A DNA stretch of 64,000 nucleotides from Maribacter forsetii DSM 18668 (lineage in GTDB: Bacteria > Bacteroidota > Bacteroidia > Flavobacteriales > Flavobacteriaceae), in the NCBI RefSeq assembly GCF_000744105.1, contig NZ_JQLH01000001.1:2790001-2854000 (forward strand), in the 5' to 3' direction. Below are positions 9,159 through 17,308 of the stretch, in pieces. Position numbers and translations under genes: made by a program. Under the pieces are notes generated by a model that was given only the letters and a program-made list of their open reading frames with translations, ran no database searches and was not told the DNA's origin. Within the stretch, counting starts at the first letter, position 1. Each line of letters begins with the position of its first letter.

Positions 9159-9497
9159 ATGTATTCTATTTATGTTATTGAATTGTCTAAAAAAGTGTTC
9201 ACCGAAAACAGAAAGTTTCGGGAAGCAAATCCGCAGTTCAACGGAGTATTAGAATGTTTATATGTTGGTATGACCAGTAAAACACCAAAAAAACGTTTTA
9301 ACCAACATAAGAACGGTACTTTAAGCAAAAAAGGGCACAACATTTCTTCTAATATTGTACAGAAGTACGGTTTGTATTTGCGTGGCAGTCTATTCAATCA
9401 TATAAATCCTATAAAATCAAGAGCTGAAGCATTAAAAATGGAAGAGCAGCTAGCACTTGAGCTTCGCCGCAAAAAATACGCAGTTTGGTTTAATTAG
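9159..9497 (+). CDS. compact stand-alone GIY-YIG nuclease-like protein
   Basis: A 112-residue protein consisting essentially of a GIY-YIG fold. The first strand carries YSIYVIEL (the 'GIY' half), the second carries CLYVGMTSKTPKKRFNQHKNG (the 'YIG' half with the expected Arg and His downstream), and a later helix, AEALKMEEQLALELR, supplies candidate catalytic glutamates. There is no DNA-binding domain. GIY-YIG modules act in repair, restriction and mobile introns; small free-standing ones are mostly uncharacterised. It ends tail to tail with the PycTM protein, 11 bases apart, in an islet that also contains the kinase-like gene. Confidence 0.75.
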   Translation: MYSIYVIELSKKVFTENRKFREANPQFNGVLECLYVGMTSKTPKKRFNQHKNGTLSKKGHNISSNIVQKYGLYLRGSLFNHINPIKSRAEALKMEEQLALELRRKKYAVWFN

Positions 9498-9508
9498 GAA
9501 TAAATCGG

Positions 9509-10729
9509 TTATTTTGGCAGAGGTGTTACAGCATCTAAAAGTTCATCTTCCATACCGTAATATTTTAGTGCAAAGCCAAATGCTATAACAGATAAAATTA
9601 CACCAATTAGAAATACGGTATACGTCCACCGTAACAATCTATACTTCTCTTGTAATACTTTCCCCAGATAATACAAATCCATACTCAAAGAATCATAAAT
9701 TGACTCTTTACTTTTTATAATATCTCTTAGCTTCGATTTAAAGTCAGACAGCTCCATAGTATGAAAATTTCCGAAGAACAAGAAATTGGTATCCTTCTTC
9801 TTAATTTCATCTTCTACAACATTTGTATTATCCACCTTTGGTCTTGTTGCCAGTACTGACATAATCATTGAAGCAATGCTAAATAGGACAAATATTACCG
9901 TTGGATAAATGAGATATGAATTTGAAGGCGAATCTAATTTTGGTATTAGATTTGCTAATAACAAAGAAATGATAATTGCATTTACAGACAATAGAATATT
10001 CGCCTTTGTGTCTGCAATATCACTCAATTTAATATGATTTCTAAGCTCTATACGATATAAGGATTGAATAGCCCTTTGCGGACTCTCATCTTTTAACCTA
10101 GCCTTTAAAATTTCTTTTTTTTCTGTTTTTTCAGCTTTCTGTAATCTAGATATTAACGATAAGATGTTATCTTCTTTCTGCTCTTGCCAATTTTCCTTCG
10201 CAAATTCGGTATAATATCGATGCTCTATTCTAAGCTTTTCTAAATAGTTTAATCTCCATGTATCTAAATCAGGATTATTATCATTGAAATTCTCCAATTC
10301 CAATCGCAATAATTGAAGCATCTCTTCAAAGTCTTCAGATGCGTAAAACCAGGTACATACATCCTTTACAATTGCTTCGGCATCTTTGATAGGTTTATCA
10401 TTTTTCCATGCACTTTCTATTAATTGAACTACAACATCAATATCTTTTTGTACACATTTTTTTTCCTTCAAAAAAGTAGTAGCCAAATGTATACTTTCTT
10501 GAATATGATTATCGTAATCTATAGCATAACCTGAATGAAGAAACCATATTGCCAAGAGTATATTATTTGCATTTATACTTTCATCAGTTGAAAATTCCAA
10601 AACCTTTTTGGCTTTGTTGACGGTTTTATTTGCATATCCTTGACTATGAAATAGAAAGTTCTTGTTCATCTGTTCAGACAACAAATTTTTTATATATTTT
10701 TCAGCTGCTACTACGGTAGTTTCATTCAT
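9509..10729 (-). CDS. Pycsar-effector-type membrane protein with degenerate HD domain
   Basis: A 406-residue protein. Residues about 25-130 look like an HD phosphohydrolase domain, but the WFHDTGY motif is replaced by WFLHSGY (63-68 region) and the later DAD by DVC (123-125), so the metal ligands are mostly gone. Residues 130-220 are helical and charged. Residues about 225-390 match the PycTM/DUF5706 effector domain: IELRNHIKLSDIADTKANIL at 227-246, with membrane segments near 247-262, 274-294 and 369-390. PycTM effectors of Pycsar anti-phage systems damage the membrane on binding a cyclic nucleotide. No cyclase gene is nearby. The start of its partner gene lies upstream on the same strand, 39 bases away. 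The domain call is good; the function is inferred. Confidence 0.75.
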   Translation of the reverse strand: MNETTVVAAEKYIKNLLSEQMNKNFLFHSQGYANKTVNKAKKVLEFSTDESINANNILLAIWFLHSGYAIDYDNHIQESIHLATTFLKEKKCVQKDIDVVVQLIESAWKNDKPIKDAEAIVKDVCTWFYASEDFEEMLQLLRLELENFNDNNPDLDTWRLNYLEKLRIEHRYYTEFAKENWQEQKEDNILSLISRLQKAEKTEKKEILKARLKDESPQRAIQSLYRIELRNHIKLSDIADTKANILLSVNAIIISLLLANLIPKLDSPSNSYLIYPTVIFVLFSIASMIMSVLATRPKVDNTNVVEDEIKKKDTNFLFFGNFHTMELSDFKSKLRDIIKSKESIYDSLSMDLYYLGKVLQEKYRLLRWTYTVFLIGVILSVIAFGFALKYYGMEDELLDAVTPLPK

Positions 10730-10768
10730 AACTTCAAGTTTGTTGTTTTTTAAAATTTTATGCGAAGA

Positions 10769-12046
10769 CTACTCGCCAATACAATTAAAACATGTCATTT
10801 GAGCTTCGGTCATCTTCACATCTTCAGACCCTTTTAAAGATTTGGTCAATGCTTCACTTTCTACTAAATCTTGTTGAAATAATATAGCATATGCTACAAG
10901 ATGGTCTCGTCTGCTTTTAATTTTAGTAATGAGTTCTTTTCCATCTAATTTATAAATCTCATCTGGCCACACAGAGAAAGATGACGCTATAGCCTCATCA
11001 GTCAACAATTGCTGTAACTTTTTAGCCTCTTCTTCAAACACAGATTGTGGAATATCTCGCATAAAATAAATATCAAATGGAGAAATAAGACCGGACAAAA
11101 AATCGATTTCTTTTTCAAAAGATTGCACTTCTGGCAGAAATGCATTGTTAGAAATTATAGTTGGTAAAACACCTTCTAAATTAAAAAAGGCATTATCTCG
11201 ATCACATGGTAACGGAATTACATTAATAGAATCCCCAACATGCTCTATTGCCCAACCCCATTGCTTGGCATGACGATCCCAATCACCTATCAACAAATCG
11301 AATAAACGCGCTCTAACCAAAGAACTTGCATTAATACTAACTCTGGTCGGATACTTGATTTTCAGCTCCTGCAAGTCATCTGTGTCCATTAGGGAATCAA
11401 CATTTTTAATGTTCAACCAGTTTGCATTTCCCTTGGTTTCATATTCTAACAGAAAAAGCCTGTTCCCATATTTAATATTATAATCTGATAACTGCTCCTG
11501 CTTTGGCACAAATACCAACTTTGGTTTTGTGTTTAGAATTTTTGCTTTTTCCGAAAGTTTTGCTACGACCAATGCAGCATAAGGGTGTTGTGCAGAAATA
11601 CCATCCACAACAATATTTTCTATACCCAATGTCTTAGCTACTTTTGGCACTAAAGGCGAAGGGTCTTTAGAGACACTACGCAATGTCATTAAAGTACCAT
11701 CATCCTTTTGCAGCTTTAAAGAGTGAGTTTGTTTTCCTCCACCTTCTTCCAAAACCTTTACACTACCAGATATATCATTTAAGTACAGAATAGGAACGCT
11801 CACAGGAGTAGACCATGCCTTTCTATACTGCTCGCCCTGCATTACGTTTTTTAAATTATTTCCCTCATATAAAGTACTTGCCGCAACAATTACAGAGTCA
11901 TATTTTTTAAAATCAATCTCATTAACATCAGCAGCCCCTATAATTTCACAAGTATCAAATGTTTTATCAGTACTAGATAATGACAAATAGGTCAATCCCA
12001 AGAATATCAATAATAAAACGACTACAATTAATACTACTTTTTTCAA
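10769..12046 (-). CDS. membrane-anchored kinase-like-fold protein
   Basis: A 425-residue protein with one N-terminal membrane helix (about 3-23) and a large domain, probably outside the cytoplasm. Motifs suggest an atypical kinase fold of the HipA/FAM20 kind: a glycine-rich EGGGKQTHSLKL (101-112), a conserved LRSVSKDP (122-129), GDWDRH (254-259), which resembles a catalytic-loop D-x-x-x-H, and PLPCDRDNAFF (278-288), which resembles a metal-binding segment. I recall a similar domain fused to calcineurin-like phosphoesterases in Bacteroidota surface proteins, here free-standing. It lies upstream of the PycTM gene with a 39-base gap, so the two are likely one operon. The substrate is unknown and kinase activity is inferred. 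Confidence 0.6.
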   Translation of the reverse strand: MKKVVLIVVVLLLIFLGLTYLSLSSTDKTFDTCEIIGAADVNEIDFKKYDSVIVAASTLYEGNNLKNVMQGEQYRKAWSTPVSVPILYLNDISGSVKVLEEGGGKQTHSLKLQKDDGTLMTLRSVSKDPSPLVPKVAKTLGIENIVVDGISAQHPYAALVVAKLSEKAKILNTKPKLVFVPKQEQLSDYNIKYGNRLFLLEYETKGNANWLNIKNVDSLMDTDDLQELKIKYPTRVSINASSLVRARLFDLLIGDWDRHAKQWGWAIEHVGDSINVIPLPCDRDNAFFNLEGVLPTIISNNAFLPEVQSFEKEIDFLSGLISPFDIYFMRDIPQSVFEEEAKKLQQLLTDEAIASSFSVWPDEIYKLDGKELITKIKSRRDHLVAYAILFQQDLVESEALTKSLKGSEDVKMTEAQMTCFNCIGE

Positions 12047-12250
12047 TCTTTAGAAATTTATTTTGCTTCGAAACAAGTTTACAAATAAACAGTAGTAATG
12101 AATTATCTGATAAAATTATTTTTTAATCTAAAAGAGTATACGCCACATTATGAGTGAACTATAATACATTCACTATTTATAATGTTAAAATTGTGATGAT
12201 TTCTCATTTAAAATTCATTAAATTTATTGGTCAAGCAATTATTTCAACTT

Positions 12251-12262
12251 AAAGCATGCTTT
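12251..12262. promoter_or_regulatory. 12-bp palindrome abutting the acyl-CoA ligase start
   Basis: AAAGCATGCTTT is a perfect palindrome ending one base before the ATG at 12264. It shares the central GCATGC with the much longer palindrome in front of the MarR gene at 44327-44354. It could be a repressor site or an initiation-region hairpin, or may be chance in AT-rich DNA. A weaker inverted repeat (agtgaa / ttcact) lies at 12153-12174 in the same 217-base gap, where I see no other gene or RNA. Confidence 0.25.
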
Positions 12263-12263
12263 T

Positions 12264-13889
12264 ATGAACGGATTAATAATGGATTACCCAATAACCACCA
12301 CTACCATATTAAATTATGCAAGGAGTGCTTTTCCTGACAAAAAATTAATCTCTTATCTACCAGATGGAAGCCGGCATGAATATACCTACGGTCAGTTATA
12401 CAAGCGCTGCTGTCAGCTTGCTAATGCATTAAGGAATAAACTCGGTATCACTAAAGGCGATATGGTAGGCACTTTTGCTTGGAACCACTATCAGCATGTG
12501 GAACTGTATTATGGAATTCCTGGTATTGGTGCCGTCTGTCATACCATAAACATCAGATTATCATCTCAACAAACCGAATTTATCATCAATCATTCTGAAG
12601 ATAAGGTCATTTTTGTTGATGCTACCTTGGTTCCCCTTTTAGAAAAAATTGCACCTAAATTAGAGACCGTTGAAAAGTTCATAATCATCAACGCCCCAAA
12701 AGGTTTTACTACAACCCTACCAAATATTATACATTATGAAGATTTAATTGGAGAGCAATTAGAATCTATAGAATGGCCTGAACTAAATGAAAATGATGCC
12801 AGCGGTATGTGCTATACCAGTGGTACCACGGGCATGCCTAAAGGCGTGCTATACTCCCACAGGTCTACGTATTTACACGCAATGACCATTCTTACACCTA
12901 ATGCGGGGAATTATAGCAACAGAGATATTATACTACTCATTGTTCCTCAGTTTCATGTAATGGCCTGGGGTTTTCCTTATATGTGTCTTTTAACAGGTTC
13001 AGATATGGTCATGCCCTCTTTACACTTAAGACCAGATGCTATTATTAGAATTCTAGAAAGCGAGAATATAAATAAGGCTAACGGCGTACCTTCTATTTGG
13101 AGAGGTGTTTATGAGGAAATGAAAAAAAATCCGCCAAAGAAGAAATTGGCTTTAGAAGAATATTTAGTTGGTGGCTCAGCATTGTCGGCAAGCCTTATAG
13201 AAAATTTTGAAAAGGATTTTGGTATAAAAGGAGTTCAAGCCTGGGGTATGACAGAAACCTCTCCACTTGGCACCGCGAGTAGACTTCAGAAAAAACATGA
13301 AAGCCTAAGTGAAAAAGAGCAAATTAAAATACGAGCCAAACAGGGAATTGAATTTCCAGGTATAGAAATGCGCATTGTTGGCGATGATGGAAAAGTAGCA
13401 CCACGAGATGGTAAAACAATGGGAGAATTACAGGTAAAAGGCGCCTGGGTTATTAAGTCTTACTTTAAAACCAATAGTAGAGACAATTTCACCAAAGACG
13501 GTTGGTTTAGAACAGGTGATGTCAGTACTATTGATGAAAATGGGTATATGGAAATAACCGATCGAACTAAAGATTTGATTAAAAGTGGTGGTGAATGGAT
13601 TTCTAGTGTTGCTCTGGAATTAGCTTTAATGTCTCACCCAAAAATTAGAGAGGCTGCCGTAATCGCCATACCTGATAAAAAATGGTCAGAAAGACCTTTG
13701 GCTACATTAGTTTTAGCTGATACTGATAATCATGTATCTGTTGAAGAACTAAAAGAATATTTAACTAAAGATTTTGCAAATTATCAAATTCCTGAGAACT
13801 ATAAGTTTATTGATGAAGTACCAAAAACTAGTGTAGGTAAATTTGACAAAAAAGAAATAAGGAGATTATACGCAGAAGGGAAACTCTAA
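12264..13889 (+). CDS. fatty acid--CoA ligase (AMP-forming)
   Basis: ANL-superfamily acyl-CoA synthetase of 541 residues, activating a carboxylic acid through an acyl-adenylate to its CoA thioester. The P-loop-like motif YTSGTTGMPKGVLYSH is present, followed by QAWGMTETSPLG (A5 motif), GWFRTGDVSTIDENGY (A7) and DRTKDLIKSGGEWIS (A8), with the catalytic lysine in SVGKFDKKEIR near the C terminus. This motif set is typical of medium/long-chain ligases. ATG at 12264 or ATG at 12279 (MDYPITTTTIL) could start it; the second fits homologues as I recall them. It is monocistronic, convergent with carB, and probably feeds the beta-oxidation genes at 44849-50808. Confidence 0.9.
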   Translation: MNGLIMDYPITTTTILNYARSAFPDKKLISYLPDGSRHEYTYGQLYKRCCQLANALRNKLGITKGDMVGTFAWNHYQHVELYYGIPGIGAVCHTINIRLSSQQTEFIINHSEDKVIFVDATLVPLLEKIAPKLETVEKFIIINAPKGFTTTLPNIIHYEDLIGEQLESIEWPELNENDASGMCYTSGTTGMPKGVLYSHRSTYLHAMTILTPNAGNYSNRDIILLIVPQFHVMAWGFPYMCLLTGSDMVMPSLHLRPDAIIRILESENINKANGVPSIWRGVYEEMKKNPPKKKLALEEYLVGGSALSASLIENFEKDFGIKGVQAWGMTETSPLGTASRLQKKHESLSEKEQIKIRAKQGIEFPGIEMRIVGDDGKVAPRDGKTMGELQVKGAWVIKSYFKTNSRDNFTKDGWFRTGDVSTIDENGYMEITDRTKDLIKSGGEWISSVALELALMSHPKIREAAVIAIPDKKWSERPLATLVLADTDNHVSVEELKEYLTKDFANYQIPENYKFIDEVPKTSVGKFDKKEIRRLYAEGKL

Positions 13890-13906
13890 TATCATTAAAG
13901 TTTCCC
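13878..13906. terminator. hairpin between acyl-CoA ligase and carB ends
   Basis: The arms gggaaact (13878-13885) and agtttccc (13899-13906) pair perfectly across a 13-base loop that includes the ligase stop codon. There is no clear T run on the plus side, so termination efficiency is uncertain. A second small inverted repeat (agtcc / ggact) lies at 13923-13939 at the carB end. Confidence 0.4.
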
Positions 13907-13937
13907 TCCTACTTATAATATAAGTCCTATTACTGGA

Positions 13938-16790
13938 CTATTTACTTAAATACATTTTACGTCTAGCATAAAGGTTATAAAACTCATCATCTTTTAAGCT
14001 ATCAATAAATAAAATGCTTTCTCCTGTACTTTTCATTTCAGGACCTAAATTCTTATTTACATTGGGGAATTTGTTGAAAGAGAATACCGGTTGCTTAATT
14101 GCAAATCCTTCTAATTGAGGATTGAAATTAAAATCTTTAACTTTCTTCTCACCTAACATAACCTTAGTCGCATAATTTACATAAGGCTCTTTGTAAGCCT
14201 TTGCTATAAAAGGAACCGTACGAGATGCCCTAGGGTTCGCTTCAATAATGTAAACGATATCATCTTTAACAGCGAATTGTATATTGATAAGACCAACGGT
14301 GTTTAAAGCTAAGGCAATTTTCTTAGTATGATCTTTAATCTGTTGCATTACAAATTCACCTAGATTAAAAGGTGGCAAAGTTGCATTAGAATCTCCGGAG
14401 TGAATACCGCAAGGTTCAATATGCTCCATAATACCAATAATATACACATCTTCTCCGTCGCAAATAGCATCAGCTTCCGCTTCAATGGCCCCATCTAAAT
14501 AATGGTCCAACAACAACTTATTGTTCGGTATCTTTCTAAGAAGATCAACTACATGCTCCTCTAGCTCTTCTTTATTAATTACAATTTTCATTCCCTGACC
14601 ACCTAATACGTATGACGGTCTTACTAAAAGTGGAAAATCTAATTCATCTGAAAGTGCCAGTGCCTCGTCAGCAGTTTCAGCAACACCGAATTGAGGGAAA
14701 GGAATATTATTTTCCTTTAAAAGATCAGAAAAATTACCTCTGTCTTCCGCTAGATCTAGAGCTTCAAAACTTGTTCCTATAATTTTTATACCATATTTAG
14801 AAAGCTTTTCTGCTAATTTCAACGCAGTTTGCCCACCTAACTGAACAATTACACCTTCTGGTTTTTCATGACGAATAATATCATATATATGTTCCCAGAA
14901 AACTGGTTCAAAATATAATTTATCTGCTGTATCAAAATCGGTAGAAACCGTTTCTGGATTACAGTTGATCATAATAGTCTCATAACCACACTCTGCAGCA
15001 GCCAATACTCCATGTACACAACAGTAATCAAATTCAATACCCTGACCAATTCTGTTTGGTCCAGATCCAAGAACTACAATTTTCTTTTTATCTGTTACTA
15101 TACTATCATTTTCTACATATCGCGTACCATCTGGCTTCTCTATTTCTTCTTCAAAAGTAGAGTAATAGTATGGTGTCATTGCCTTAAATTCCGCAGCACA
15201 TGTATCTACCAATTTATAGACTCTATTTATGTTAAGCTCGGTACGTTTGTTATACACTTCACTTTCGTAACAATCTACCATATGGGCAATTTGTCTATCT
15301 GCAAAACCTTTTTGTTTTGCTTCTAACAATAAGTCTTTTGAAAGTGTGGCAATCGTATACTTAGAAATCTCTTTTTCTAAAAAGTAAAGCTCTTCATATT
15401 GCTTTAAGAACCACATATCTATCTTGGTGATTTCATGTATACGGCTTAAAGGAATTCCCATTTGTATGGCATCATAAATAACAAAAACACGATCCCAACT
15501 TGGTATAGTAAGCTTGCTAATGATTTGCTCGTAATTACGGTATCCTTTTCCATCTGCACCTAAACCGTTACGCTTTATCTCTAAAGATTGCGTTGCTTTA
15601 TGAAGTGCCTCTTGAAAAGAACGCCCTATTCCCATTACTTCACCTACAGATTTCATCTGCAAACCTAAAGTGCGGTCAGAACCTTCAAATTTATCAAAGT
15701 TCCAACGTGGTATTTTTACAATTACATAATCTAACGTAGGTTCAAATAATGCCGATGTTGATTTTGTAATTTGATTATCTAATTCGTCAAGCGTATAACC
15801 AATAGCCAATTTAGTTGCTACTTTAGCGATAGGATAACCGGTCGCTTTTGAAGCCAATGCCGATGACCTAGATACTCTAGGGTTTATTTCAATTGCTATA
15901 ATTTCCTCTTCTTCGTCCGGACTAACAGCAAACTGTACATTACATCCTCCTTCAAAATCACCTATACTACGCATCATATGTATGGCCATATCACGCATTT
16001 TTTGGTAAGTCCTATCCGATAGGGTCATTGCTGGTGCAACTGTTATAGAGTCTCCGGTATGGATACCCATTGGATCCATATTCTCAATAGCACATATAAT
16101 AACAACATTATCATTTTTATCCCTAAGAAGCTCTAACTCATATTCTTTCCACCCCATAAGGGCTTTATCGATCATCACCTCATGAATTGGTGAAATCTCC
16201 AAACCATAACTTAACTGCTCGTCAAAATCTTCTGGTTTGTAAACAATTGATGCTCCCGCTCCTCCTAATGTATATGAAGCTCGTATTACTAATGGAAAAC
16301 CAAACTCTTGAGCTATCTCTTTACCTTTTAAGAAAGATGTTGCCGTTGCCTGTGGTGCCATGCCAACACCAATTTTCAACATTAGTTCTCTAAATTGCTC
16401 TCTATCTTCAGTAATATTAATAGCATCGATATCAACACCTATCAACTCTACACCAAAATCTTCCCAAATTCCTTTTTTATCCGCTTCAATACAAAGATTC
16501 AATGCCGTCTGACCTCCCATAGTTGGTAAAACCGCATCAATCTGAGGGTGTGCTTTCAAAATCTCTAAAATTGATTTTGTAGTCAATGGTTTTAAATACA
16601 CATGATCCGCCATTGAAGGATCTGTCATAATCGTTGCAGGATTACTATTAATTAAAATAGTCTCTATTCCATCTTCACGTAACGAACGTAAAGATTGGCT
16701 ACCTGCATAATCGAATTCACATGCTTGACCGATAACAATAGGACCTGATCCTATTAGTAAAATGGAATTTAAATCTTTTCTTTTTGGCAT
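13938..16790 (-). CDS. carB: carbamoyl-phosphate synthase large subunit
   Basis: Makes carbamoyl phosphate from bicarbonate, ATP and ammonia delivered by CarA, for arginine and pyrimidine synthesis. It has 950 residues with two homologous ATP-grasp halves: the N-terminal half opens with LIGSGPIVIGQACEFDYAG, and the second begins at VLGSGPNRIGQGIEFDYCC near residue 580. It ends about 120 residues earlier than the 1073-residue E. coli enzyme, just after the second ATP-grasp domain (KSTGESILFIDSLKDDEF). The C-terminal MGS-like domain that binds UMP, IMP and ornithine is therefore absent. I recall this short form as normal in flavobacteria. carA is not in the window. Confidence 0.96.
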   Translation of the reverse strand: MPKRKDLNSILLIGSGPIVIGQACEFDYAGSQSLRSLREDGIETILINSNPATIMTDPSMADHVYLKPLTTKSILEILKAHPQIDAVLPTMGGQTALNLCIEADKKGIWEDFGVELIGVDIDAINITEDREQFRELMLKIGVGMAPQATATSFLKGKEIAQEFGFPLVIRASYTLGGAGASIVYKPEDFDEQLSYGLEISPIHEVMIDKALMGWKEYELELLRDKNDNVVIICAIENMDPMGIHTGDSITVAPAMTLSDRTYQKMRDMAIHMMRSIGDFEGGCNVQFAVSPDEEEEIIAIEINPRVSRSSALASKATGYPIAKVATKLAIGYTLDELDNQITKSTSALFEPTLDYVIVKIPRWNFDKFEGSDRTLGLQMKSVGEVMGIGRSFQEALHKATQSLEIKRNGLGADGKGYRNYEQIISKLTIPSWDRVFVIYDAIQMGIPLSRIHEITKIDMWFLKQYEELYFLEKEISKYTIATLSKDLLLEAKQKGFADRQIAHMVDCYESEVYNKRTELNINRVYKLVDTCAAEFKAMTPYYYSTFEEEIEKPDGTRYVENDSIVTDKKKIVVLGSGPNRIGQGIEFDYCCVHGVLAAAECGYETIMINCNPETVSTDFDTADKLYFEPVFWEHIYDIIRHEKPEGVIVQLGGQTALKLAEKLSKYGIKIIGTSFEALDLAEDRGNFSDLLKENNIPFPQFGVAETADEALALSDELDFPLLVRPSYVLGGQGMKIVINKEELEEHVVDLLRKIPNNKLLLDHYLDGAIEAEADAICDGEDVYIIGIMEHIEPCGIHSGDSNATLPPFNLGEFVMQQIKDHTKKIALALNTVGLINIQFAVKDDIVYIIEANPRASRTVPFIAKAYKEPYVNYATKVMLGEKKVKDFNFNPQLEGFAIKQPVFSFNKFPNVNKNLGPEMKSTGESILFIDSLKDDEFYNLYARRKMYLSK

Positions 16791-16819
16791 TTTATAACAA
16801 TTTAATATGGGAATTGGAC

Positions 16820-16854
16820 AAAAAAAAGGTGCTACTTTCAGAAAAGTAACACCT
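16820..16854 (-). terminator. rpmH terminator / carB leader hairpin
   Basis: The arms aggtgctacttt (16827-16838) and aaagtaacacct (16843-16854) form a 12-bp stem with one mismatch or wobble and a 4-base loop. On the minus strand the stem is followed by eight T (complement of 16820-16827). It lies between rpmH and carB and ends only 30 bases before the carB ATG, leaving almost no room for a separate carB promoter, so partial read-through from rpmH is possible. Confidence 0.75.
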
Positions 16855-16879
16855 AAATATTTTTAAAACAATGAAATCA

Positions 16880-17041
16880 TTATTTTTTATGGCTTGGTTC
16901 AGAGGAAACAGTTAATTTCTTTCTTCCTTTTGCTCTTCTTCTTGCAAGAACTTTTCTTCCATTAACGGAAGCCATACGCTCACGAAAACCGTGTTTGTTC
17001 TTTCTTTTTCTCTTTGATGGTTGAAACGTTCTCTTGCTCAT
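16880..17041 (-). CDS. rpmH: 50S ribosomal protein L34
   Basis: A 53-residue, strongly basic protein read from ATG at 17041 to TAA at 16880-16882. It begins MSKRTFQPSKRKRKNKHGFR and continues ERMASVNGRKVLARRRAKGR, the full L34 signature, then ends with a short flavobacterial extension, KKLTVSSEPSHKK. L34 is an early-assembling large-subunit protein. It has a good promoter at 17113-17142 and a hairpin terminator before carB. It is not next to rnpA or dnaA here, unlike in many bacteria. Confidence 0.97.
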   Translation of the reverse strand: MSKRTFQPSKRKRKNKHGFRERMASVNGRKVLARRRAKGRKKLTVSSEPSHKK

Positions 17042-17112
17042 CGCCTATATAATTAAATGCTTTGTATTAATTTTGAAATTTGCCCTTTTCATTGGACGGG
17101 TAAAACTGGGCG

Positions 17113-17142
17113 CAAATATACAAAGAGTTTTTGCTTTAGCAA
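17113..17142 (-). promoter_or_regulatory. rpmH promoter
   Basis: On the minus strand TTG (complement of 17140-17142), a 19-base spacer and TATATTTG (complement of 17113-17120) match the Bacteroidota -33/-7 consensus exactly. The predicted start lies about 65 bases before the rpmH ATG. Confidence 0.75.
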
Positions 17143-17199
17143 GGGTTATGAAAAAAAATATTTTTATAAATCCGTACGTCACAAAACGAAGCTTTTGAT

Positions 17200-17207
17200 T
17201 AATTTTG
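17200..17207 (+). promoter_or_regulatory. -7 element upstream of the TPR membrane protein
   Basis: TAATTTTG matches TAnnTTTG on the plus strand, about 100 bases before the ATG at 17309. No well-spaced -33 TTG was seen. It diverges from the rpmH promoter. Confidence 0.4.
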
Positions 17208-17308
17208 CCCGAATTGAAATTTAGCGCTGTAATCGCTTTATTTTAATAGGGTTTCAATAAAAACCAAAAAGCTTTTTTAACCATCAATTAGATTAATAAA
17301 CTTAAAAT

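Noticed and set aside
9159..12046. A complete Pycsar or CBASS system
   Set aside because: No nucleotide cyclase or CD-NTase motif is present in any frame here; only an effector-type domain supports the idea.
12153..12174. Inverted repeat agtgaa / ttcact as an operator of the acyl-CoA ligase
   Set aside because: Six-base arms with a ten-base spacer in AT-rich DNA, about 90 bases from the start and with no associated promoter match; too weak to call.
15012..15326. 104-residue plus-strand frame inside carB
   Set aside because: Hydrophobic, aromatic-rich translation typical of the antisense of AT-rich coding DNA.
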